From Panagrolaimus kolymaensis (taxonomy: Eukaryota > Nematoda > Chromadorea > Rhabditida > Panagrolaimidae): a DNA stretch of 64,000 bases. A program made the position numbers and the translations under genes. The notes under the pieces are model-generated. The model was given only the letters and a program-made list of their open reading frames with translations. It made no database searches and was not told the DNA's origin. Numbering within the stretch: position 1 is the stretch's first letter; every line of letters starts with the position of its first letter. Location of the stretch: positions 992,001-1,056,000 of the forward strand of contig JAJQJQ010000029.1 in assembly GCA_028622995.1 (NCBI GenBank). Reading direction: 5' to 3'. Of this stretch, positions 47,186 through 57,852 are shown piece after piece.

Positions 47186-48338
47186 TCAAGCATTTTCTTC
47201 TGAATTTTTAATGTATTCAATTGGATCACAAATATGTTTGACTTCCAATTTTATAACATTTTTTCCATTCATTTTGAGGCAATTTGCTGTAACATTTTCA
47301 CCTTTGAAAGCACAATTTTCACAAATAAAATGTTTTAGAGCGCTGTTATATTTCATACGGTAGCAGCATTTTTGACCATCTTCAGAAGGAACAATAATAA
47401 TTAATTCACGGGATTTTGTAATTTTATAATTTGGTAATTTAATTAATTCCATTGGAGCTTTAATTTGCATTGGATCACAAATATGTGCCATATTTAATTG
47501 AAGATTATTGTTTTCATCCAAAACTCCAATCACATGTTTGCCGCGTTCATTGCAATGTGAACAAAAAAATCTTTCATAGATTTTATCATAAAACATTTTA
47601 CGAAAAAAATTTGGATTTCCAGGTTCCAAATATTCCAATGAAACCCATTCTTTATTGTCGCTGGTGGTAATTAATTTAAAATTTTCCACATTTATAATTT
47701 GGGGTGTTTTTGATTTTGATAGTTTTGAGTTTTTTATTTCAAGTGTTGTTTCAGAATCATCGCTTTCATAACCTAATTTTCCAGTGGACGAATAAATATT
47801 TTCAATAATTGATAAATCAAGAAAGTGAGGAGGATCAGAGATATTTTTTTTGAGATTCATTTCAGCCGTCTAAAAAATTAATTAAATTTTATTTATTAAC
47901 TTTAAAAATGCAAATTTTAAATAATTTACCGAAGCTTCCAATTTATTATTTGCAGAAATTTTTTGTTCTGCATTTTCTTTTTCAATTAGCTGCTTTTTTA
48001 GCTCAGAAATCTAAAATATTTTTTATTTAAAGGAAAACTTTTCTTTTAAATCCACCTCTTCTTTAAGTTTATCTTCGATTTCATAGGATTCTTTTATATG
48101 AGTTTCAAGGTTTTTAACATAATTTTCATATTCTACACATCGACGAAGGGCCTTTTCTTTCAGAGTCTTAATATTTAAAAAACGTTAATAAAAAAATATT
48201 TTTTAGAATATATAAAATTACTTTTTCAATTTCAATTTCCAAATTAGCATTTTCAAATTTCATAGTTAATTCTTCAACTTTTTGTGCCATTTGCTGATAT
48301 TTTTCAAGAATAGCCAAATGTTTAGCTTTAAAATCCAT
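47186..48338 (-). CDS. Coiled-coil protein with two C-terminal CCHC modules
   Basis: Exons 48338-48222, 48166-48056, 48010-47930 and 47869-47186; 330 aa. Coiled-coil exons 1 and 2 are near-copies of those in the gene at 45334 (ELTMKFENANLEIEIEK; YENYVKNLETHIKESY), and exon 2 is exactly 111 nt in both. Two CCHC modules follow: one with FFCSHCNERGKHVIGV and NMAHICDP, one with FICENCAFKGENV and LEVKHICDP. Both read C-x2-C ... H-x-C-D-P. The second corresponds to the single module of the neighbour, so one module was gained or lost. The start lies about 10 nt after a TTTTACAG acceptor. The GTGGAT donor of exon 2 is weak. Function unknown; nucleic-acid binding is plausible. Confidence 0.7.
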
Positions 48339-49032
48339 GATTTGTTTTCTGTAAAATTGGAATATTATTAAAACTAAATGGCTAATTAATGGCTTATTTA
48401 AAAAAATTAAAACTAGCAAGGAAATGACAACAATATTCACATATTTAGAGCTTCTTTTTTTGTTAAAAGTTAAGCTAAAAAAGGGTGTAGCATTTATTTC
48501 TCCAAAAAACTTGTTTTTGTTCCTTCGTTTTTTTCCATGGCTTCAAGGGCATTAAAGCTATAAAAAAATGGCGCCAAGTTTTTTGTTGCTTGTTTTTGTA
48601 CATATGTTTTTTTTTTCTTACTATTTTTTAAACATTTTTTTCTTCTTATAAGATATTTTGCTTAATTTGAGTTTCGCCATTTGTCATTTGCAAAGGGCCG
48701 CTTTCATGATGAACTTTTAGGGTGATTTACAATTTGCCCTTGTTTAATACTTTTTAATGCGGTAATAATGCGACAAAAAATTCCAAATGTTTGAGCTCTT
48801 TTTTTGGTAATCCACTTTTTTCCAAACAAGAAAAAAGATACATACTTAGTTTCATAATAAATCAAAAGCGTTAATTATGATTTTATAGAGAATATTTAAA
48901 AAAAAGAGTTTTATTACAAATAAATTTTTGACATTTAATTTACAAACACAAATATAATTTTCAAAAATTATTTAACAAAATAAATACAGAATTTGAATAT
49001 ACGGGAATATACATTTTTTATTTTAAATATTT
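48339..49032. other. Intergenic
   Basis: AT-rich 5' flank of the 47186-48338 gene and downstream region of the next peptide gene. No supported gene. Confidence 0.35.
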
Positions 49033-49302
49033 TTAATCACAAACGCAAACCCAATTATCTCCACATGGGATGGAATTATGTCCGGGAGCACTGACACATT
49101 TTCCACCTCTAAAAACTCCACACGAGATACTGCAAAGAGCTCCACTTTTTTGTTGTTCACTAAGTTGTTGTGAGCCATTATTTAGAAGTATTTGAGGAAG
49201 AACAATTGGATGATCAACGACATTTTCTTGAACTGGCATCATTTGGACCATAGTGGAAAGAATAACGGAGGCAGCAAGGAACAAAATGATAATTTTTGAC
49301 AT
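49033..49302 (-). CDS. Six-cysteine secreted peptide precursor 3
   Basis: Single exon, 89 aa. Signal peptide MSKIIILFLAASVILSTMV, then a spacer and the core SGALCSISC, with spacing C-x3-C-x7-C-x10-C-x5-C-x1-C. Unlike its three paralogues it lacks the dibasic KR before SGALC and has QQK instead, so processing may be altered or monobasic. TATAAAAG lies at 49392-49399 (minus strand), about 90 nt upstream. The core is closest to peptide 4 (49968): both carry GHNSIPCG and WVCVC. Confidence 0.8.
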   Translation of the reverse strand: MSKIIILFLAASVILSTMVQMMPVQENVVDHPIVLPQILLNNGSQQLSEQQKSGALCSISCGVFRGGKCVSAPGHNSIPCGDNWVCVCD

Positions 49303-49967
49303 TTTTTTAAAAACAAAAAGTTTGAAGGAATATTAAATTTAATTGAAAGTTATTGGAGCAGAAGCTTGAAAAAATCAATGATTGTAAATTGCTTTTATAC
49401 CGTTTTCAAAAAAGCAAATCTTATCAGTTTTCTGTAATTTTTGACGTCAACAGAGGCATAAATAAATATCCTTTCAAAATATCATCTCCTGACAAAGACG
49501 AAGTGGAGCCTGACTTGTGAGTAACCAGGAGTAAAAGAATCAACAAAAAAACAAAAAAACAAAAAAACAATAACAAGCATTTTTTTTGATCAGAAAGTTT
49601 CAATTTTTATGACATCTTTCCGGAGGTATTTCCCTCCTACAAACATGTTGTTGCTCTCTTTTATTTTTTTATTATCATTTTTGTTTCTTAGAGTTTTATA
49701 TTTTCAATAACAGACTGATAAGAAAAAAAATAACAAAAAAATAAGTGTTTCACCTTCCTACGTTGTTTTGTAGGCATTTTGAAATCAGCTCAAAATAGAC
49801 TCACTCAGTTCAAATGTTCAACAAACAAAAAAGTTTTTTTATTTAAATTTAATCTTTATTTGCAACATTAAAAAAAATTATTTACACAAAAATGTTTATA
49901 AAAAATAATCAAAAAATTATATATTTTTATACTACCGAAAAACGCATACATTATTTTCACATATAAA
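49303..49967. other. Intergenic with TATA box of peptide 3
   Basis: Minus-strand TATAAAAG at 49392-49399 and an (ACAAAAAA)n tract near 49545-49575. No supported gene. Confidence 0.4.
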
Positions 49968-50240
49968 TTAATTACAAACACAAACCCATCCATTTCCACA
50001 TGGAATGGAATTATGTCCTTTAGCTTTTTTACATTTACCACCTCTCCAAATTCCACATGACACACTGCAAAGAGCTCCACTTCGTTTTTCACGAATTGCA
50101 ATATCATCATTCATTTCAGGTGGAAGATTCATTGGTTCCCAATCATCATCAATAAGGGCTTCATTGGGTTCAATTTCATCAGCAAGAACAATCGTAAAAA
50201 TAATTGTTGCTGCGAGGAAAAAAATGAAAAGCTTGGACAT
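49968..50240 (-). CDS. Six-cysteine secreted peptide precursor 4
   Basis: Single exon, 90 aa. Signal peptide MSKLFIFFLAATIIFTIVLA, a long acidic spacer (DEIEPNEALIDDDWEP), IREKR cleavage site, core SGALCSVSC, spacing C-x3-C-x7-C-x10-C-x5-C-x1-C with one residue after the last cysteine. The acidic spacer may neutralise a basic core before cleavage. A TATAAAAT box lies at 50332-50339 (minus strand), about 92 nt upstream. Probably a recent duplicate of peptide 3. Confidence 0.8.
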   Translation of the reverse strand: MSKLFIFFLAATIIFTIVLADEIEPNEALIDDDWEPMNLPPEMNDDIAIREKRSGALCSVSCGIWRGGKCKKAKGHNSIPCGNGWVCVCN

Positions 50241-53141
50241 TTTTTTTTAAAATCAAAAGTTAAAGGATAAAATTAAAGTTGAATAAAACTGTTTTTGGAA
50301 AAGCTTGAAAAAATCATTGGTGGAAAATTGCATTTTATACAAAAAAATTTGATCAAACTTGTGATCCATTTTTTGTTGGTTGAAGCCATGTGCTTTGTGA
50401 ACAATCGAAACAAAAGTCAAAGCAAATAAATTCAGGATAAATATTTTTTAAAAGAAAAATATTATTAAAAATATTTTGTACGATTTCGAAAAAACTTCGA
50501 ATAAATATTTATTTGTAGCTTTTTTGATCTGATTTTTGAATTAAAAATGCAAAAACAAAAAAAATCAGCCATTTTCAGACTTTCGTTTTTTAATATTTTG
50601 AATTAAATTTGTTTTTCACTGTGTTTATGGGTTTGCAGGGATAATGATTTTTAAAAATTGTTATTCGTGACTGCAAACAAAAAGAAAAAGAAAAAGCTTT
50701 TTTTGTTATTATTTGAAAGTCAAATGAATTGTGTTTGCACATATGTGTTTTTTTTTAGAATGTAGTAAACCTTTTTTTATTACCAATAATGATTTTTGTT
50801 TAATCTTTGCACAAAGCAGTAACTGTATAATTTTGAAAAACAGAACTATTTTTTTAGAAATCAGATTAATTAATTAACCCAAAGCATTTTTTTACTGTAT
50901 TTTTCAAATTATTAAAACCAATATAAGAAAATGTGGAATTTTGAGAATTAATCATATCGACGCATAAAAATTTTAAAATAAAAACACACTTTTATGAATT
51001 AACAGAAAATTTATTATATATCAACCAGATCAGGTTTTAAAATGATTAGAACAAAATAAAGAAGATTCGATTCAAATTTGTTTTGCATTTTTTTGCTTTT
51101 ATTTAACTAAAATTCGCATCAAAAAAAAGTTTAACAATAATTTCTTTATGTAATAATGGTAAAACAAAAAACAAACTTTTAAAAATATTGTGACTTTTTA
51201 AAATCTTAATCCTTTAATGTTTTACTAAATTTTGACATTTATTTTTATATTTTATTCATACCTTTCAAAAGCGTGCATATATTTTTTTTTTCTAACATTT
51301 GCCAAAAAAGGCATTTTGATCTTCCTTTTCGACGCTAATTTCTCAGGGCATTTTCTTTTTTTAGTTTCGAAAAAAACCCATTAGTTTCCATAAATATATG
51401 TGTAATAATGCATATTTATGACTCACAAACCCAAACCTTTTCTAATTTGTTACAAACCAAAGTCAAGCCAAGCCATAAACTTTTCATTTCATCCTCACCT
51501 GATCTGCCTTTAGAGTATTTTTTGCCATTTTCATTGCTCGCAAGCATTCAATTTGTTTTTCTTTCTTTTTTTGCACCTTTTCTTTATGCGTTCATCTTCC
51601 TTCCATACTTGCTATTATATTTTTTTCTTCAAACGAAAACATTTTTTCTTCTTTCATAAACATAAATAAATGTGTTTATGTACATTGTTGGTCGGTCGAA
51701 GGATGGTGCTGCGGCTGCATTTGGTTGCTGTTGTTGCTACTGGTTGGATGTCCGCCAAAAAAAGAAAAGTTGCACAGCAATGAAATAAAAAAAGAAAGAA
51801 TATATGTATATGAACTTTATATGTTTGTTGCTTGCCTATTTGTTGTTGTAGTTAGTTTCTTAGCTTTTTTTTGATTGACACTTTTAATGGTTTTTTTTAT
51901 TTTTGTTCAAGAAAAAAAATAACTATCTTTCTTTTTCTTTTCTTTTCTTTTTTGTTGCCATTAATTTAAACGTGTCTATTTTTCTTTTTTTGAGCTCCGC
52001 GTGGTTTAACGTTAAACTTTTTTTTCTTTTCTTCCGTGAGCGTAATTTTTTTCTTGAAATAAAATCAATAATAAAAATTAAAAGAAATCGAGTCCATTGG
52101 CTATTTATTGCTTTTTTACAAATCCAAGTTTTTTTTCTCGACTTATTTGCAATAGTTAAAAAACACATTTTTGTTAAAAGGTGGAAAATTTATTTTTTCA
52201 TTAACATTTCAGATCGAATTCGATCGTGGTTTTCAATAATTAATTAATATTACCAAATTGAAACTTTTACATTTAAACAACCCGTTTTTGGCTTCGATCA
52301 CTCACTTCTCTGGGACCTGCAATAAAAATAAAAAAAATAAATAACGTTTTGTAGCTACATACATTTTTTTAAAGAACACTTTTTTGCAGTCTTTTTTTAT
52401 GATACAAAAAAGTTTTCTCTTTGTTTTTTGATAAGACTCATTCCTTCCATTTTTTACTATCAATTTTTTTTTGGTCGGTTGGTTGGACTTTAAACTCCTA
52501 TTTTTTTCTTTTCTTTTTATTTATGCAAATGACAGACACTCTTTTTTCTTATATTTTTCTTTGACAAAAACCGTTTCTTTCTTTTTTGCTGTGAACTTAT
52601 TTTTTTTTTTTTTGCGCAAAAGGTCACTCACAAATTTCTTATCCATTTTTTTTTTGAAGCAGCGGCTGACCAGATGTCGTCGTTGTCTTTACTCTCCTCA
52701 TAACCCCCATAACTTTTTTAAGTAAGGATAATACTTGCGTGCCTATACCAATAATTGATACATTTTTTCTTTCCCGCGCAAAGAAATCTAAAAAAAATGT
52801 TTGGAGCTATTTTTTGACTTTTTCTTGGTTACTTGCTTTTGGCAACAAAAAAAACTTTGTTAGCAACCAAGCATTTGATCTAAATCGGAGATAAAAACGG
52901 ATGTTGTTGTTCGTATGTTTCATTTTTTTCTTCCACAGCTTTTGTAATAACATCTTTATGCTTTTTTTCTTATTTCCAAAGTTAAAGAAAACTGCTTTGC
53001 TCGATAAACAAAAAAAGTTTCGTGAATATATATGTTTTTTTCTTTCATTGATTTTTCTTTCTTTGCTTTCGTTAAACTTTTTCCGTGGCTTTGAAGTATA
53101 TATTCAAATTTCCCAATTTTTCAGTTAACTAACCAACAACC
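50241..53141. other. Gene-poor intergenic region
   Basis: TATAAAAT at 50332-50339 on the minus strand serves peptide 4. The remaining about 2.8 kb is T-rich low complexity with no supported gene. A CAG acceptor near 53124 precedes the Argonaute start codon by about 17 nt. Confidence 0.4.
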
Positions 53142-56100
53142 ATGTCATCGTATTCACGGCATGGAGGTGGCAATGGTGGAAGTGGTGATAGAGGCCGAGG
53201 CGGCGGTGATGATCGCCGTGATTCCTATCGTGGTGGAGATGGACGAAGTTATAGCCGAGATTCTCGTGATGAACGAAGCAGAGATTCCCGTGGTGGTGAT
53301 TATAATGATCGAGGTGGAAGAGATTCTCGTGATTTTGGTGGTGGTGATCGCAGAGATGACCGTCGTGATTCCCGTGGTGGTGATGATCGATTCCGTGATT
53401 CACGCGGCGGCGGTGGAGATGGTAGTCGAAGCTATAGTCGTGATCCACATCGAGATGAAAATCGTTCCCGTGACTTCCATTCCTCTCGAGATTCCGCAAG
53501 TAGCAGTAACAGATATCAACCATATGACACAAATCAAAGAGGTCGTGACAACTTCAGAGGAGGTGATCGCGGTGGTGGTGGTGGATTTCGTGGTGGCTAT
53601 GATCGAGGTGGCGGTGGTGGCAGAGGAAACTTCAGAGGCGGAGATCGTGGAGGCTATCGAGGTGGTGGTTGTCGAGGTGGCGGAGGTCGTGGTGGAAATG
53701 ATGTCACCGAAGTTGATATCCTTGCAATCGAAAAACTTCAAATTGTTGAAGATGCGCAACTTCCAAAAAATCTCCCTGCCAAAGCTGAAGTGGCTTTAGA
53801 ATTAAATGGATTTGCAATGAATTTAAAAAACGCTAAAAGCATGTATCAATATGAAATGAAATTTAATGGTCGGCTTGCAAGAAAGCCAGATAAAACCATT
53901 GATTTATCTCGATCAGCTGATAATGAGTAAGTAACCCTTCTTTTTTTTGGCTCGCTTAAAAATTGAGGTAATAAAAGTTTATTTTTTTTAGTTATGCTCG
54001 AAATGCAAAATTCGATGCACTTGGTGAAGTTTTTCGATTTTTATTGAAAGATAATTCCACCTTCTTTCATCAAGACAACGACGATGCTTTATTTGTTTTT
54101 GATCGGAGCCAAATGCTTTATTGCTCCATAGATTTGCTTGGTGAAATTGAATTTCGTGAATTTAAAATTGAAAGGGTATTAAAAAAATTATTTTATATAT
54201 GCAAATTTATAAACTAAAAATAAATCTTTTTTTTTTAGAAAGATTTCCCATTCAGTCATTTGAGCTACCTTGGAAGATATGCTGCTATTGAAATCGTTCT
54301 TCAAAAGGCTGGAATCATCCATCCTAAAGAATATTCAAATGAAGCGAATGTCGTTCAACGGCAAGCCATTCAACAATATGTGAACATTCTTACAAATCAA
54401 AGCAAACTCACCGAATTTTTTGTTTTTGGTCAAAAAATGTTTAGAAAACTTTCCAATATTCCTGTTCAAAATCAATCAAATTATTGTTTGAAAGAAGGCA
54501 TTCAAAAAAATGCTAGAGCCATCGCAACTGAAAAGGGTGATTCGGTGGAAATGATGGTTCAAGTGGATGCAAAGAAAACAGCTTTTTATACACCTGTGCC
54601 ATTAATTGATTTTATTTTGGATGAAAATCGTTGGAGAGAATCAGATTTGGAAAATCCAAATAATTGGAAAAATTTACAAAAGCAACTCAAAAACTTAGCT
54701 GTTGAAACAACTCATCTTGAAAATAATCGAAGATTTGTAATTACAAGAGTTACAAGTCTTTCAGCTCGAGAGTGAGTTTTTTAAGTTTCTTTAAAGATTT
54801 TTTTAACAAAAAAAATTTTTTATTTTTTAGTAACTTTTTTTCTTTGAAAAATAATGAAACCGGAGAAGCCAGAGATATAAGTGTGGCAGATTATTACGCA
54901 GAAATCAAGCATAAACGATTGAGATATGATCGATTTCCATGTATTAGTGGAACCGTCAATAAACATGGTGATGTATTTCCAATAGAAGTCCTTAAAGTTA
55001 TGGATGGCCAACGAGTTGCTTTTAATAAAATGACTCCAGCTTTAGTAAGTTTTTTTTATATATTCCAAAAACCCTATGTTTACTTAAATATGGCTATTTT
55101 TAGACTCAAGTTATGCTTCGACAATGCCAACAAAAACCCGCGGAATTAACCCAACAAATTAAAAATGAATCAGAAGAAGTTGAATTATATAATTCAAATG
55201 AATGGCTTCTAAAAGCTGGAATTCGTTTAGTTCAAGCTGGAAAATTTGTTAAAACTCAAGGTCAAGAATTATTTCCTCCAGCTGTTCAATATTCAAATAA
55301 ACAATTGGAACTTAAATCATCTGCATGGAGTATGAATGAACACAGTCATATTTTACTTGAACCCGCAAATATTCGAAAAATGGCTGTTATAGGACGAAAT
55401 AAAGTCCCAACCGAGTAAGTTAGTTAAAAATTACAAAATCTCAAAGTAACTTATGAATTTTTTATTTCTTAATTTTTAGAGAATTCGCTTATCGCTTAGT
55501 TACAATGGCAAATCAATTTGGTATGCAAATAGAAAGATGGGAATATATTCGATTGAATTCAGAAACGGATAAAATTGCAATAGAAGATTTATGTGGATCG
55601 TTAGCTCATGATGGATTTACTTTCTTTTTCTTTATCACAGATAGCGCCGAAGTGCATAAAGCAATTAAATTTGCTGAAATTCCAGGAGGTATTCCAACTC
55701 AACAAGTTAAAATTCAATCAACTACTAAAGGCCCGGATACTTTGAAAAATATTTTACAAAAATTAAATAAAAAAGCTGGAGGCAAGAATCATACTATCGC
55801 GGCTAATCCAAATATGATGGTTACAGCATCTAATGGACAAAAAGTTGATTATCTGTAAGTTTTCCAAATTGTAAATCGCTAATTAAAAAAAGATTTCCAA
55901 GTTGCAAATCGCAAAGTAAAAATTATAAGAAACGTAAAAAAAATTTTTGATTGAAATTTTGAAACTTTTTCATTCGTAAATTAGCACCTATGTTTCAAGA
56001 CTTAATTAATTTTTTTTTGCATAATTTTTCAGTAAATCCATCCTTTCTACTGCCTTGATTATTGGTATCGAAATGTCCCATCCGCCTCGAGTATTTATAG

Positions 56101-56972
56101 ATAAAAATTCTCGAAAAGAAACCATGGAACCCACGTGTGTTGGCATTGCAGCCACCGTGGATAAAGGTGCAACATCAGATTGTGGAGGATATTTCTTTCA
56201 AAATGGTGGAACCATCGTTGTTGATGCTCAAATTCTCGCTGAAAAAGTTCTTGGAACCATCGATAATTATTATGAAAAGAATGGATTTTATCCAAGTTAT
56301 TTAATTATTTATCGATCGGGAGTTTCTGAAGGCCAATTTTCTGAAATTCAAGAATGCGAATGCAAAATATTGAAGGAAGCTGTGGAATATTATTATCAAA
56401 AAAATCGAATTCCATCTATGCCAAAAATTACCGTGGTTGCAATTCAACGAAAAACCAATCATCGCATGTTTAAGCCTTCAAGTGAATTGGAAAAGTTTGA
56501 TTCTCGAACACCTGCAGCAGTTCAAAACGTTACACCCGGAACAGTTACAAGCCAGCGAGGCACCAATCCAGAATATCCGGAATTTATTTTGGTTGCTCAA
56601 AAGGCTCTTTTGGGCACTGCAAAACCAACCGTGGGAACTGTGATCTTTCAATATCCACCATTTTCAACGAATTTAGAACATATTTTTAATTTAACCAATT
56701 CACTTTGTTACATGCATGAAGCGTGTACTTCAGCCATCGCCATTCCAGCCCCATTAAAATCCGCTGAACAACTAGCAAGGCGAGGAAAAAATAATTGGGT
56801 TTATTGGTTGCAAAATAAATTCGGCGGTGATGATGCTTCTTCATCATATTCAGATTCCTCTCGAAAATTCAATCAAGATGATGTGGAGGAATTTAAAAAG
56901 CAAATGGCTGAATGGTTTAAAGATTTGAGTGGAAAATTAGCTGTGAATATTAAAACTAAATTTTGGGCTTAA
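53142..56972 (+). CDS. WAGO-like Argonaute with RG-rich N-terminus, slicer residues lost
   Basis: Small-RNA-binding effector of an RNA-silencing pathway. Exons 53142-53926, 53992-54175, 54239-54771, 54831-55044, 55104-55414, 55480-55854 and 56033-56972; 1113 aa. Residues 1-195 are RG/RGG-rich with DRGGGGGRG-type repeats and SRDSR motifs; such tails can be methylated or bind RNA. Then an N domain (about 205-330), PAZ region (about 380-545), MID (about 640-790) and PIWI (about 805-1090), ending FWA. PIWI landmarks are clear: IGIEMSHP, YRSGVSEGQFSEI, AIPAPLKSAEQLA. At the usual DEDH positions the first Asp is Glu (about 814), the second Asp is Ser (about 896) and the His is Glu (about 1046), so endonuclease activity is unlikely. 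That pattern fits nematode WAGO proteins that bind secondary 22G RNAs; the RG tail recalls CSR-1, which keeps its catalytic residues. A TTTTTCAG acceptor lies upstream of the ATG. Confidence 0.9.
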
Positions 56973-57852
56973 AAATCTTTGCTTTAAATATGTATTTTTA
57001 TTTTTGCTCCTTCAGTTTTTTCCTTTTTTTCATAGATTAGCTAGCTAAAATCATTTTTCACAAGAAACAAAAAAATTTTTGATACATAAACCAAAAAGTA
57101 ACAAAGTTACTGCCAAAAACCAAAAAAAAAAAACTAAACAAAACAAAAAATATATTTACTGCCTGCCTTTTCTTTACCTTGCCATTTATGTGTTTCTTTT
57201 ATTGATCTTTAAAATGTATTATTTCAAATACAACAACAACGATTTTTTTTATGTTTCCATGGAACAAAAAAATATTCCATCATCCAATCTGTTTCAATTA
57301 TTCATATTTTAGTTATGTATGATTTTTTTTTTATATCAAAGATTGTAAATAACTTTTATTATTATGTTTTTTTATATAAAATATTCTTTCTGAAAACTGT
57401 TTATAAACTACGATTACAAAAATAGCTTTATGTAAGCAAAGCAAAAAAAAATTTTTTTTTTAGAAGTGAAGTAGTCCATCATTGTTGAAAACGCATAAGA
57501 ATAAATAAAGCTCTCATAAAATCCACCCAAAATTTGAGCTAATTCGAAAAAAAAAACTTAACTGTATCACTTTGAAAAGGAATAAATAACAAAAAAAATA
57601 ATGTTAGGTTTCTGTAAAGTTATCTCATCTCGCCTTCACATATATCTTGTTGTTTTGAAATAAGCAAGTGAGCTGGGTTGTGAACATGTTAAAAAGGTCA
57701 GAAGACAGCTATCGATAAAACCTTGACATTGTGCATTACTTTTTAGTAGGTTAATACAGAAAATTTGAGAACAAAAAAGAACACAAAATGGATTATAAAA
57801 TTTATTACAACAAACAAAACAAAAAATGAAAAACATTCAAACAAATTATTTA
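56973..57852. other. Convergent intergenic region
   Basis: 3' UTRs of the Argonaute (+) and the coiled-coil/CCHC gene (-). A/T-rich, with no supported gene. Confidence 0.4.

Noticed and set aside
53125..53532. Antisense His/Asp/Asn-rich frame across the Argonaute 5' end
   Set aside because: It is the mirror of the RG-rich coding repeats; composition follows from the sense strand.
53161..53799. Second plus-strand frame (Val/Ile/Glu-rich) inside the Argonaute exon
   Set aside because: Shadow of the GGT/CGT/GAT repeat coding in another frame.
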